Source: Sipunculus nudus (lineage: Eukaryota; Annelida; Sipuncula; Golfingiida; Sipunculidae). Taken from it: DNA of 64,000 nucleotides. Shown here one piece after another: positions 44,401-56,512 of the stretch. The notes under the pieces were generated by a model that saw only the letters and a program-made list of their open reading frames with translations, was not told the DNA's origin and did no database searches. The stretch is from contig CM049314.1 in NCBI GenBank assembly GCA_026874595.1, forward strand, positions 2,069,318-2,133,317. Reading direction: 5' to 3'. Position 1 is the first letter of the stretch. Every line of letters begins with the position of its first letter. Made by a program: the position numbers and the translations under genes.

Positions 44401-46980
44401 CCAACCACCAAAGCCATGAAAGGACTGTTGTTACAGATACCAGATGATGACAAATTTGTTGATTAACATTTACCAGTGAGCAGTCCATTAAATCAGAATG
44501 GTTAAATTATTAATTAAATTATCAATTAAGCCTCAATGTTAAATGTTGGTTATGATTTCTGCAGTATTCCTCAGGCCTGTATAGTATTAGATAAACATTT
44601 GCTTCCAGATTTTAAATAAGGTTAATACATTAGCCAGCTAGGCAGAGTTAAAAACTGAATGTGAAGGTTGGCACAATATTATGTGAAATGTCTTGAATTA
44701 TGATGTCTCCATACTTTATTCCATGACTAAAATAATCATGGGACCAAGCTAGGAGTTATATATATAAACTCCCAGATATGACCATGCATGTTATCAACTA
44801 CTATGGAGATTATTAAAAACAAGCTTAGCTGTAAGAACAGGCCACTGTACAAGAGTACCTGTTAAAGTCCAGTATCTAGTACAAGTAGTGTCAAGTCCCT
44901 ACACTTTGTAAGTTTTGAAACATAATAATGTGTATCAATACTGACAGTTAATCAGGCAGACCAGCCCCTGCTGAAATGATATCACCCACTTGGGTGGCAA
45001 GTAGATTATGGTGTCACCCCCTTTAAACCAGAACTATTCATAAACCACAACAGGAGAGTCAAACAACATATATTCATCTTTCAGGGTTACATTTTCAAAT
45101 ATACTGTTATATTTTTTCATCTCTTTGTTTGATTATGTATGAGTTTTAAAAAGTGTTTTGTTCCAGTATATTCTGTTATCCCACAACACATTTTAACTTA
45201 AATATTAAGCCTACCCCCAAGGGGGGAGGGGGTGCATGCATTCACATTGGACTTTTTTTCTGTATGAATATTTGGGTCATTTTCTTTTGATGGGGGGGGG
45301 GGGACTTTCAATGTTCTTTTCAATTCAACAGACAGTGTCAAGTATACTTTAGTTCCAACTTTTATGAAAATTTTATCTTTTCTTATGTGTCATATGTCTT
45401 TTAATTTTAAATCTCCAAAAGATTTCATGCAGTCAAATAACCCAGAAAAGTGGAGTCTATTCAAGCTAATATCTGTGAAGGTTAATTCACTGATGATGCA
45501 CTGCCCTTCTGTACCTAACAAACCCTATCAAAATAAACAAGGACTAACATTCCAGAATGAATCATTGTACAACCACTTTAAAGTCTGCTCCAGTTATCAA
45601 TCAAACCTCATAAACTAAAACATCCTTCACAGAATGACCCAGCAGTTCTCCAACAACTTTAAAATTAATTAAAACAGCCATGCATGCATGCACAACTGTG
45701 GATATTGTGTTATCCACATGGGAAGCTGTGTACAGCAGAGTCTGTTTGGCATCCACCAGGCTGGAAAACCATACCCAGGCACAGTAACTCTACATCTACA
45801 AGTTCTCCATCCTGTCACTGGTGCTTACTTGGGCAGGCCAGCACTGGGCACACCCCTAATTACTTGTCAAGGCAGTGTTAATGAAACATGAAGGACAAAT
45901 CTGAAGGGTTCTGCAGATCTCTCAAACAGTAAACCATCTATCACAGAATACTCATACAAACTTAAACATCAACCGAGGCAAGGCCACACAAAACAAATTA
46001 CCGTTAGTTGTTCTCTGGATCATTATGGATCACCACACCAGTTTTACTTGTTTTTATTTTTGCAAATGAGGACCAGGTAATTTGTAATGCTGCTAATTTT
46101 TGCCCCTGTTCATTTCCAGGTTAACTAATTAAAGGTATGGAAATTGGACTAATTTTTGTGCTAATTAAATGATACATCATTTCAAGATTTGAAGCTAACT
46201 TTCATATCATTCCTGATATAGTTCAGCAAATTCTCAATAGGTTTAAAATGATTTTAATACAAACTGAAGCAGAATGTTTTGTGCATGTAAAGAGAAAACA
46301 GTACAACACATTTTGGCTGCTAATTAGATTCAAAGTGGCTGTATATATAATGCTGATGTGAATATCTTTAGCATAAAACATAACTTTTTCTATATTTTTC
46401 TCTGCATAAATTGGTCTACAACCAATTTGTATATGAAGGGGGTACTCCATTGAACTCCACTATGAAACAGAGCAATTTGCAGATGTCCTCAAGAGAAAAC
46501 CTGGATGAAAGTGAGGCTCATGCACTTTTCAAATTGGGGCATATTAGTATTTTCAGAAGGAACGTAATGGTACTTGAGCTGCATGGCTCCTGATTCAAAC
46601 ACCTCAACATCATATTACAGAGCAAGCCTGCTGTGAGGAAATTAAGAGAAAATAATTCATGTGGATCCATTTTTTTACACCTAGCTGAAATTGCATTTTA
46701 GAGTGTGGTTTTTATAAAAATAAAAATGTACATATTTATTTATATTAACGTAAGGAACTTAGGTGATTCATGTTATGTTTATGTTATCATGTGCTATTTA
46801 TCTTGTGGTACAAGTGCTTTTATCATAGACAGAACAGAGTCAAGTGGCTGATGGGGCAATATATCCCAGCTGCTTAGTACACTCATGTATTAATTTGTAA
46901 ACACTGCATTAGATGAATAACAAAAGCATAACTGGTATTTTTCAACGCATGGACAAAATTTTAAGATTCAGTGTGAAAAT
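41467..46980. other. AT-rich sequence without recognised genes
   Basis: Either intron 1 or upstream of the flippase gene. It contains a 90-bp direct duplication at 42727-42899, a TA run near 44312-44328 and a G run near 45291-45303. Two overlapping plus-strand frames at 45684-45891 are relatively GC-rich but resemble nothing I know. No splice-consistent exon was found. Confidence 0.55.
42727..42899. repeat. 90-bp direct duplication
   Basis: Two diverged copies around GATTTACAAGGGGTTGATCA, head to tail. Confidence 0.85.
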
Positions 46981-46984
46981 GAAA

Positions 46985-47477
46985 ACATCATGTTCTTGTG
47001 AACACTACAAACCCTCAAAACATCATGTTCTTGTGAACACTACAGACCCTCAAAACATCATGTAATGTGAACACTACAGGCCCTCAAAACATCATGTAAT
47101 GTGAACACTACAGACCCTCAAAACATCATGTAATGTGAACACTACAGGCCCTCAAAACATCATGTTATGTGAACACTACAGACCCTCAAAACATCATGTT
47201 CTTGTGAACACTTCAGACCATCAAAACATCATGTAATGTGAACACTAAAGGCCCTCAAAACATCATGTAATGTGAACACTACAGACCCTCAAATCATCAT
47301 GTAATGTGAACACTACAGACCCTCAAAACATCATGTAATGTGAACACTACAGGCCCTCAAAACATCATGTAATGTGAACACTACAGACCCTCAAAACATC
47401 ATGTTCTTGTGAACACTTCAGACCATCAAAACATCATGTAATGTGAACACTACAGACCCTCAAAACATCATGTAATG
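46985..47477. repeat. 34-35-bp minisatellite
   Basis: About 14 units around CATCATGTAATGTGAACACT then ACAGACCCTCAAAA. Some units carry TTCTTGTGAACAC. It is interrupted near its right end by the 700-bp insertion and ends at about 48210. Confidence 0.95.
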
Positions 47478-48177
47478 TACGCTCTTTACACAGCGCTTTA
47501 ACTATAGGCCTACTACCTATATGGTAAGCGCTGTTTGTTATGACCTCATATCCTGAATTGCTACACCAGAGGGGAGCACTGTATTTTTGTCCAATCAGAT
47601 GAGATCTTGTGCTGGAAGACACGGCCAAGCGAGGAATACACGGAGCCAATCATGTTGATTTAGTTTTGAGTGACAGCACATCGTCCCGGTAACTCGTCTG
47701 AACAAGCCATAGGCTCGGAGAGAATTGCCGCAGACGTGGTTTGCTTAGGGCCTTGGGCACATAGGATGCCCGGCCGGTAAGCTGTAATTCAAACGAAACG
47801 TAACAACAAAGGCTGCGTGCACACCTCGCTGGCTGGTTTCAGTTCTGCAGACAGCAGATACATGGCTACGCTAACACAGTCATACTGTCAGAATCGAATT
47901 GGTTGATGATGCGAGAATGCAGAGGGGGCAATTAAAATTCGACCGTTAACTGTCTTCAAACAGCACTTGAAGCGCAGCTATGGGCAGAGCCAGGATGCCT
48001 GTCGAGTGTTTGTTGATTGGCATCTGGTTGGCTGCTTGTCACATCCTACGCACATGTTTTTCAGCGGACAACGAACTGCCATCTGGTGTCTAAATATATC
48101 ATAAACGGTCAAAGCTGGCAGCATGAAAATCAGTTGCTTCTTTAGAAGCGTAAGATTTCCCCTGCCTCGGGAGCGTA
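47478..48177. mobile_element. 700-bp CpG-rich insertion with 9-bp target duplication
   Basis: Inserted inside the 34-bp array and flanked by CATGTAATG at 47469-47477 and 48178-48186. Its ends are inverted repeats of only seven bases, TACGCTC and GAGCGTA. A 9-bp duplication fits Mutator-like elements (8-9 bp would also fit Merlin), but no transposase is present, so it would be non-autonomous. By eye it holds about 28 CpG, far above its surroundings, and its base composition differs. A promoter island caught between repeat units is the alternative. Confidence 0.65.
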
Positions 48178-48186
48178 CATGTAATG

Positions 48187-48210
48187 TGAACACTACAGAC
48201 CCTCAAAAAA
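48187..48210. repeat. Remnant unit of the 34-bp array
   Basis: The rest of the interrupted unit, TGAACACTACAGACCCTCAA, follows the right copy of the 9-bp duplication, proving that the insertion is inside the array. Confidence 0.9.
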
Positions 48211-49241
48211 GAAAACTAGAAAAGTTGTCACAGATTAAATTGTATAAACACCTTGGAGGATCACAGTCAAACTTTACTTCACTGTGTGCCACACTAAAAA
48301 GCATATGTCACAGTTCCGCAAAACCGTGGTTGGATCAGTGATCCAGATTACCTCCAAGATTGAATGGATTGTTCCTTTTCTGAATGGATTGTTCCTTTGC
48401 TGTTACCCTTACCAATCAAAAATTTCATCAAATTATGTTCATAACTATTTGAGTCATGTTGCTTGAAGACCAATCCAATGATGATTAATACATGCTACTT
48501 CTTGGCATATAGCTAAATTACATGTATGCACATACATACCAGCCTGATAAACCTCCAATATACATCCATTTCTGCCAGTTGTACACAGAGCTGTGTTTTT
48601 AAGCACACCTGATGAGAATGTAACTTCCAGTTTGTTTTAATCATAACCCAGGTACAGATGCTCAAAGGTAACTCATCTTATTTATCCTGAACAAGCATCA
48701 ATACATGCCAGGTAACATTCATTACATGCCAAATACATCATTACATGCCAGGTAACATTCATGAATACACACTGAACCTGAGAGTAACCTCTCCTCACAT
48801 TTTTTATATTACTTTTTGAAGTGATTACTGATTAAAATAAATTAAAACCATTATAATGAACACTTATAAAATCACAACATTAAGAACATGTATATTTAAA
48901 GTGTTTAAAGTTTGCTTCTGCCTTTAACTTTAACAAAACATCTATATTAGCATGCACAATCACTTTCATAACGTTATAAGTGTCCCGGTATCCCTCAAAA
49001 CAGGATCTTTTTCACACACAAGAATTAAACGATATATATACCGGTAAATCCAATCATATTTTTAACTTATTCTACTAATTACATGACAGTTATCATTTGC
49101 ATTCACTATATGAATGACGGTCATGGAAAATTTATATTTCAATATACTATATAGTGTGAGAATATGCTTGAATCAGAGCTGACATAAAACGTGACAATAA
49201 ATGAAGTCTTACAATACCATTATGATCTGGGTCAAAACATA
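48211..49241. other. AT-rich sequence without recognised genes
   Basis: No exon recognised. Small direct repeats occur at about 48360-48400 (GAATGGATTGTTCCTTT twice) and 48705-48760 (ATTACATGCC). Confidence 0.6.
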
Positions 49242-49622
49242 AACAAGGGACCTATGGGTCACGGCGCTCAGCTGAATGAGACAGATACAATTGTGTCACT
49301 GTTGTTGTATGTAGGTCTGTAAGATTTCATTTTGACAGATGTAATTTTTTGTATTAATTATGTAGTTGAGCGGAATAGTTATATAGAAGTATCAGTATTT
49401 CAAATATGTACAAGAATGTGTGTCTAAAATATTGCAATGGGAATGACCAGATGTTGTAAACTGCAGAGGAAGGAAGTGGAGATTTGCAAGTATAAAAATA
49501 CACATTTAATAAATCAAAATATTTATGGAAAAATAGATAGAAAATTTTTGGGAAGCAGTTGTTTCTGAATTAGAGAGGAAACAGAATGTCTCAAAAAGTA
49601 TCTATAGAGAAGAAATTGCAGA

Positions 49623-50027
49623 TTAAGCTGAGAAGTTGCCATGTTTGATCTGAATTGAAGAATGGGGGATTGTTGCTAATAATATCTTGTGATCTGACCA
49701 TGTGTTTTCTAATGCTGAAACTGAAGCATTTAAACAGTTAGTAAAGACAAGATCTATGGTATTTCTATGGTCATTGGTTGGTTCTCTGACTAGTTGTTGA
49801 CATTTAAAGAGTTGACATAATTGTGTCAATTTGGTGTTATATATTATATTAGAAATGTCAATATTGAAATCGCCCATGATCACTATAGGCAGGTTGTGGT
49901 CAACTTGAGAGACTAAAACTTGGGAGTTCAGAGAAGAAGTTACTGATGGGACATGCGGATGACCTATAGAGGAAAACAATCTGAAGTGACTGAGTCTAAG
50001 TGTGAATATAGAGAAGAGATGACTCAA
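49623..50027 (-). pseudogene. APE-type endonuclease domain fragment (LINE or Helentron origin)
   Basis: A 134-codon open frame. The C-terminal part of an exonuclease-endonuclease-phosphatase fold is visible: LPIVIMGDFNID with the catalytic Asp-Asn pair, QQLVREPTNDHRNTIDLVFT, and WSDHKILLATIP with the SDH motif. Upstream catalytic motifs are missing, so it is 5'-truncated. The frame stops about 20 residues after SDH and no reverse transcriptase follows in the remaining 380 bp of the block. That fits either a broken CR1-like LINE piece or the C-terminal endonuclease carried by Helentrons. Not expected to be functional. Confidence 0.8.
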
Positions 50028-50394
50028 AATCTGGTGTTGTTTGGTGGTGAAGGGTTACATGGGGACTCAGCTGTTTGACCTGATTGGGGGGGGGGGGATG
50101 GATGAGAGTTGTAACCCTGGTGGTACAATACAAAATCTAAAATGTAGCATAGCCATGAATAAAATAAAATACCAAAAATTATAACATTCATCTAGTTAAT
50201 GCACCATCTGGGGGGGGGGGAATGCAGGGCAGAGGGGAAGCCTGCTATTAGTGGCCAAGCTGAGCCTGGGGCAAGCTGCCTGGGGTGGGTTACATAATGC
50301 AAGTGATGGCTGTTCTACTAGGTGGGCCAGATGTAAATAACACTTGACATGGTGTATGAAAACTTGAATAAAAGCTACTCTTTTCAATCAATTC

Positions 50395-51050
50395 CTTTGA
50401 AATCAGATTTTAAAATATAAAATCCTTATGTATATATGCTGTGAAAATTAAATCAACAGTGCTTGCAGAGAAAAAACGTGCCATTCCCAAAGTTGGACAA
50501 AATTTAAGGTATTAATTTTTTATTTATGCTAATAACTTGAAAATTTTGCAAAATTCAGATCTAATTTTGGGTAAATAATTGAATCTTGATTAAATAAAGT
50601 TATATTCCGGAAAAAAAGTCTCCAGCTTCAGCAATTCTTATGTTAGGTGAGTAAATATATTTCCTGATTTTTTAAAAATTGCATTATATTTGGGCCCATA
50701 ACTTCAAAATAATACCCAATACTGACCTAATTTTTGGTATGTTCATAGAAAATGTATGGACAAACATGAATACTAAATATGACCAAGAACAGATCAGTGG
50801 TTTTGATATTAGGCAGCCTTGAAGTGTAACAATGGCTTTTTTATGGAAAACGGAGGTTTTTCCTTAATATCTCAGAGGAACGAAGTCCTAATGACTCAAT
50901 TTTTGGTATGGTAGGAGATTTTGGGAACATCTAATGGTATGTATAATTTTGGATTCGTAGGTCCAACGGTCTTAAAATGTGCCCTGTTAACGGACGGACG
51001 GCCGGACGACGTACAAAGGACCACGACTATAGCTCAGATGACTTAGGTCA
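50395..51050 (+). repeat. Copy A of a 0.65-kb dispersed repeat core
   Basis: Shares with copies B, C and D, in the same order, CTGTGAAAATTAAATC, ATTGAATCTTGATTAAATAA, TTTGGGCCCATAACTT, GTGGTTTTGATATTAGGCAG, TTGAAGTGTAACAATGG and the GGACGG tract. Confidence 0.9.
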
Positions 51051-54000
51051 AACATTTAAAATCATTTGAGGTCCTGGTAGAATATTTTGCATTGTAAACA
51101 TATTTAAAATCTAATAAATCAGCATATAGAGTGACACAACACCTGGTACTTGGATGCTGCTAGTATTGTGCATTTTTTTTTCTGAACAAATTTAGTTATT
51201 CTCACTTGTGAACTTGTTACATAATTTCATCTTTGCAATTTCTGAAATATATTATGCAGTTATGTACCCCTATATAACAATAACAACAAAATCAGTATCA
51301 AGTTTATATATGTGCAGTTATGTACCCCTATATAACAATACCAACAAAATCAGTATCAAGTTTATATATGTGCACAACTAATCTTTTCTAAAACTTCATA
51401 TGCATTCAATTTCAGTACATTTTGAGTAAATATTATGGTTGAAATTTAAATATACACTGAAATTTAAATGCTATCAACAAAGTTTAAGTCTGAATTTAAA
51501 ATATACATTTTGAATTATGGTAATTCATGCATCTAATGTGAATGGTTTATTATATTTAAAAAAGACAATGCTTTATCTGCTTATCTCTTTAATTTAAAAG
51601 TTCAGTTCTATGGAGGATTAATAGATATTTTAAATTAAAGGAAGGAAAAGAACAATACACACAAAAAAGGCATGGTCAAATAACCATGGTTTCAGGCAAT
51701 TAAAAAATCCAACAGACGTAGCAAAATAATGCTTCATGAAGCTGTGTTTTATTTGTATTACCAGTATTAATGAAAAATTAATCACAAATTTTAGGGAAAA
51801 CCAGAATTTTTTAGGGACCTGCAATTGCTTTTGTTTCACAAGTCCAGTCTGGGCAGGTATTTCTTTACTGAAAATGCAGAGTCCTGACAGTGATACAATA
51901 GACTACATACATTGGCTATAATTGGAACAACGTTTAATTTGAGGGACAAAATTTGTGACAGGCATTCTGCTATGTATTAATTATGTGCAGTGTATTATTT
52001 ATGTGCATTCTGTGTGACTCAGTCTAATTGAGGTATGATGGCAGTGTGGCTATACACACCTGAGACAGGTGTCTGTTAATTAACATCTAAGGGCCTAGTG
52101 AATTTATATAATTTCAGCCCAGAGGGGACCAGAGGCAAATTTGTCCTAGTACTGTATTATAAGTATCAAGATGTGACGGCAGAAAAATTTTATTTCACAC
52201 AGATTTATGTTCATGGGATTACCAATAACCAGTATAGTATATTAAATATATGCAACTATATTCGATATGCAACCTGTGACATCTTGCTTTTATTGTGTAT
52301 GCAAAATGGCAGCCCCCATCAGCATTTTGAGAAACTCAGGGAGGACTTTTTAAGAGGACTTGTGTAGACCTCCCTGTGTTGAGAGGACTTGTATAAACCT
52401 GTCTGCAAAGTTAAAGCAGAATAACGCTTTTTTGGATCATGCCCAAATTTTATGTCTAAGAGGAATGTTGCCAAGCGAAAAAGGGTTGGGGGGGGGGGGG
52501 GGGGTTGAAGTTTAAATAAACATCAATTGTTGTATGATGGGTGGTACATGGGCATTGGCAATGTGTAATAGGTCAATTTCAGGAGTAATACTTTCTTATT
52601 TTTAAATAACTTTGATTAACTGCAGTTATTAATATGTTAATAACTGAGGACCCAGGCAGATCTTGTGCAGTAAACAAGTGTTAAATTGTTTTTCCTGAAG
52701 ATGGTATGTACAAGTCCATGATCGAGCACCCCTTTTACAAAGACCTGTATCTATATCAGTTCAGTAATTTTTCTCTTTTTTTTCTTCAAAAAAACCAACC
52801 ACAGGTGAATACATAACATCCTTGGGAATGGTAAAAATATCATGGTGATAATGGAATTTGACATTTTTCCAGCACAATAGTGTACAAGGCAGCTACATGT
52901 GGATAGGAAAAAAAATATTACTTACTGTGCAGAATCTTGAAAAGGACACAATACAAACAGTTCAAACTACTCAAGCACCATAAGATTTATGTAAGTATTG
53001 CATGTGACTACATGATTTTTTATTCTATGCAGCCTGGTAGATTCATCACTGTATCATACAAAGTACAGATCTACAGATATCATAGGTGACTCACAGATCT
53101 ACAGTTGCCACGTCAATAAACCTAAACTAAGAGCAGTCTACAGACCTGAATAGGGCTGTAACAGAAAGTATCGCATGATACAATACATGTTATGATAAAT
53201 TATTCATCAGATACCACACAATATGTCAACAAATATAATCAAATATATTATTAAAATTTCAATCCAATCTTTCTTGTTCTTTCCTCTCAAACTGATAAAT
53301 TTCCATTCTGTTACTTTATTAATTTTGGTAAGGGAATAATCTTTTACAAGTAACCTGTTCATTGATTAAATGATGCAGAAAATAACCCATCAGACACCGA
53401 TAAATTCATCTCCGACTGACGACATTCTACTTTATATGCCTTCACTGCTTAAGAGATGATCACAAATCATCAACGTGTTGATACCAGAACATCACGTCAA
53501 TACCTATATTATATCTTGATACTGTATCAAGGAGAGTAGATCTATATATACATATGCACTGTTGTACTGTCATAGCTTTTATATTTTGTTATATAAATTA
53601 GTAAATTTTGTGTTATTACTGAATTGTAATATAAAATTTCCTGTATACATGTATACAATGCAAAAATGTAACTAATTCTTACCCAAAACAAATTATTGTG
53701 ACTTCAAGTCAAATGTAAAGAAAATCAAAGAAATATATTCTATATATGTCTCTCACCATGACATTTATTTAGATAACAAATTTATTATGTTAATACATGT
53801 TATTTGGTGTTACATGGAAACTTATATTAACTCTTATTCTCATACATTTAGTATAGCCGTTGTCAGTCCAGACACATTGGATTGTGGGAAGAATCCTGAT
53901 AGATGACCAATCAATATGTGTGATTGCCAGTGGTACACAGACTGAGTGAGGAGACTGCTCATGCTGTGGACCAGGCTGTGCTGCCCCGGGGTGGGCCTGC

Positions 54001-54598
54001 TTAAGTACATTCATTATAACGATCCTGACAGCCTGGTGGCTGCTGGAAATAGCCTGTAATGCAGCGACAGACTTACACATGTATGTAGTTTACCTGTCTG
54101 TACTCTTATTCTAATACCCTGGCTTCTTTACTTAATTCCTAAAGTATGCCAGATTTCAGTAATATTTATTTTGTTAGCACCTGAACAAAAAAATGGTAAT
54201 GGTGACCTTAATACTAAAGCTGTAAGTATGATCACAACTCTAACTCCAACACGCTTTCTTTTATTTCAGATTTAAAGGAAAGGGCAATCATTTATAAACC
54301 AAAATGTTCATATATACCACGTATAGAAAAAATGCCCAGACCTAAATCAGCACACCACCTCTTGAGCTGCTTCAAACTCAGATACACACACTTTCCCTCA
54401 GTTTATATATGTACAAACAACAACTTAGTACATTTTCCTCAAAGGTTAAAGAAATTTCCTTTTAACATGATATAAGGATAATTGCAATATTTCCCTAAAA
54501 TGATAGTTGATATTTTGCTTTTCATTTAAATAAATATTTCAATAGGAATTCAATGATTCAGTTTTATAACATTTAACTAGAAAAATGACAGGTCAGGA
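51051..54598. other. AT-rich sequence without recognised genes
   Basis: Contains a 58-bp tandem duplication at 51256-51372 and a run of about 15 G at 52488. The stretch at about 53850-54070 is less AT-rich than its surroundings and has a 96-codon minus-strand frame that I cannot match to anything. Confidence 0.55.
51256..51372. repeat. 58-bp tandem duplication
   Basis: Two copies of a unit starting GCAGTTATGTACCCCTATAT, differing at about one position. Confidence 0.95.
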
Positions 54599-55560
54599 AG
54601 GGCCCCGCAGAGATGCAGTCATTTTAAATTGAAGTACTGTGAATCTGGTGTACTTTGGTAGCATGGGCTGATAGAGTGATATTTGAAAATTAAAGAACCT
54701 GTAAAGAACAGCTGACATGTATAAACTGGAAGAAAAGATATGGTAAAGTGAAAATGTTCAAAGCTATCAAAATAATGATATAAAAGAACTGCATGCATTT
54801 TTAGTTTCTGTATTTGTGTATTACCTGTGCCAATTATTCTTGTTTGAAGTCTTGGCCCACTTGTGTCAAATATTTTTTCCAGTATTTGTATGTTGAATTG
54901 GCCTTATTATATGTGAGGCTTGAGTCTTTACATGAACCTTGTAGTATTAGAGAGAGTCAGCTGTTGATTAGTAGTGATAAAATGGTCATTCTCTTGAACT
55001 GAGATTCAGTTGTTCTTGGGCTTGGGTCTACAGATGCACTGTGTTGTGTAGAATGGCTACATATGAGTCTGGGGACCTTATATGAAATAGTTTTTACGAG
55101 TTAATGTGTTAACAATGCATGTCCTTTTGCATGCATATTTGCCAAGAGAGCGCAACCTTACTTGGTGTTCAGTAATGGTTTTTACTGCATAACTTACAGA
55201 AAAATGGCTGACAATGATCATATATCATGACTCGTTGCTGTTGACATGAGGACCTGTCCTACTGTTAAGGTGGAACAAACAATTATTGTTACAATTATGA
55301 TTTCTGCCCTCCTGAAAGAGGGACCTAAAATTTAACACCAAACTGTGAATAACTTTTTTGACCTTTGACCTCCGGACCTAAAAATTGATAGGGATCTTCC
55401 ATAATTGATGGTTAATACATATTTCAGGTTTGAACTCAATCCGTCAATCCTAACTGGAGTAATCATCCGGAAAAGAATTTGTGGATGGACGAACAGACAG
55501 ACAGCTAGACAGACCGACAGGTCAATTACTATAGGGCACCTGCTTTTCAAGCGGGGCCCT
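54599..55560. mobile_element. TIR element with AGGGCCCCGC ends
   Basis: AGGGCCCCGC at 54599-54608 and its exact complement GCGGGGCCCT at 55551-55560 bound about 960 bp. Near the right end are a GGACGAACAGACAGACAG tract and CTATAGGGCACC, a layout seen in widespread mollusc and lancelet repeats. No coding capacity. Target duplication not clear, so the exact ends and superfamily are open. Confidence 0.65.
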
Positions 55561-56512
55561 AATAAATAATATAATATAACTGAATATAAGTTCAATGAGT
55601 GAATGGAATGGTACCAGATACTCAATGGCCTGAGAGAGTAAGGACGGATGTACCCAGCACCATACAATCAGAGCTAGTGAGTGGCGTGACTTTAATACGG
55701 ACACCATACGGCACAGTTTTTACCGTGGCGTGGCTTTGTGTACATCCTGTGGTATCCACACCCACAGTTGTCTATTGATAGGGCGATAACTTCTCCCTCC
55801 ATAAAACACTCCTGGAGAGTGGATGCCTCACCTAGTTACACAAACGTCACAGGTAAACAGTACAGACAAACTACAGGTAAACCATAGACTAACGCAGGCT
55901 CCAGGCTGCTAGGGTGTAGTGCAATATTTCACAAGACAAACAGCAGTTAAACTACACTAAGTACAGTCATATCACATGGACCATATAGCTGAGTGGTTTT
56001 GCACACCTAGTACCTAATATATATACAGGTGCAGGTCAAAATGTAGAACTCACATTTAAGTATACTTCAGGTCAAAATGTAAAACTCACAATAAAGTACC
56101 CTTTTCAAATTTTATTTTATTAGAACAAGGATGATAAACTGACATGACTATATGGCTAAACCCCAACAAGTAGTAGCAATATATTGATCAAGGAGTGGAA
56201 ACAAAAGGAAATTTTGTGTACTCAGTATTAGTAAGCCTTTACAATGTAATGTATCAAATTGTTGAATGGCATGAATTGATAATCCAAAAGTCATAACCTG
56301 TTATACAAGACATTAAAGCAAACGGATGATGTTTCATAAAGATTTAACAAGGGAGATGGACAGACAATTGGACAGAATGGACTAATGCCTTTATTTCACT
56401 TTCAAGGGAATAATGCATTTAAGTTTAAAAATAAAGCCTATGTTTTCAGCATATCCGCTTTTTCCATTAATAGTTTTTATCATATTCATTTTATTCAGTT
56501 TTATAAATTTGT
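55561..56512. other. Sequence without recognised genes
   Basis: Somewhat higher CpG at 55670-55850, with no exon identified. A short degenerate repeat (GGTCAAAATGTA, twice) lies at about 56034-56085. Confidence 0.55.

Larger units (their letters stand above)
49242..51050 (+). mobile_element. Dispersed repeat block 1 (Helitron-like, tentative)
   Basis: It begins AACAAGGGACCTATGGGTCA followed by CGGCGCTCAGCTGA and ends at the CGACTATAGCTCAGATGACT region after a GGACGG tract. Block 2 at 56513-60844 has the same two ends. In block 2 the right end folds as a 13-bp hairpin, AGCTCAGATGACT / AGTCAGCTGAGCT; here the second arm is lost. GCTCAGCTGA near the left end matches the hairpin arm. Terminal hairpin, subterminal inverted repeat and an endonuclease relic inside are compatible with a Helentron-type non-autonomous element, but this assignment is an inference. 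Confidence 0.55.

Noticed and set aside
44462-44488. A minus-strand MDCSL followed by GTAAAT, resembling the start of human ATP11A as I recall it (MDCSLVRTL)
   Set aside because: Only five or six residues match, the donor is weak, the surrounding sequence is AT-rich without promoter features, and the exon would be shorter than the family's first exon. Worth a cDNA check but not callable.
45684-45891. Two overlapping GC-richer plus-strand frames of 65 and 67 codons
   Set aside because: No recognisable domain, no splice or promoter support, and both frames open together, which is typical of chance.
53790-54080. A 96-codon minus-strand frame in a less AT-rich stretch
   Set aside because: No similarity recognised and no consistent splice sites. 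It may be an old repeat, but nothing supports coding.
55200-55230. A possible short first exon on the minus strand (MIIVSHFS then GTAAGT)
   Set aside because: It lies inside a dispersed TIR element and shares nothing with flippase N-termini.
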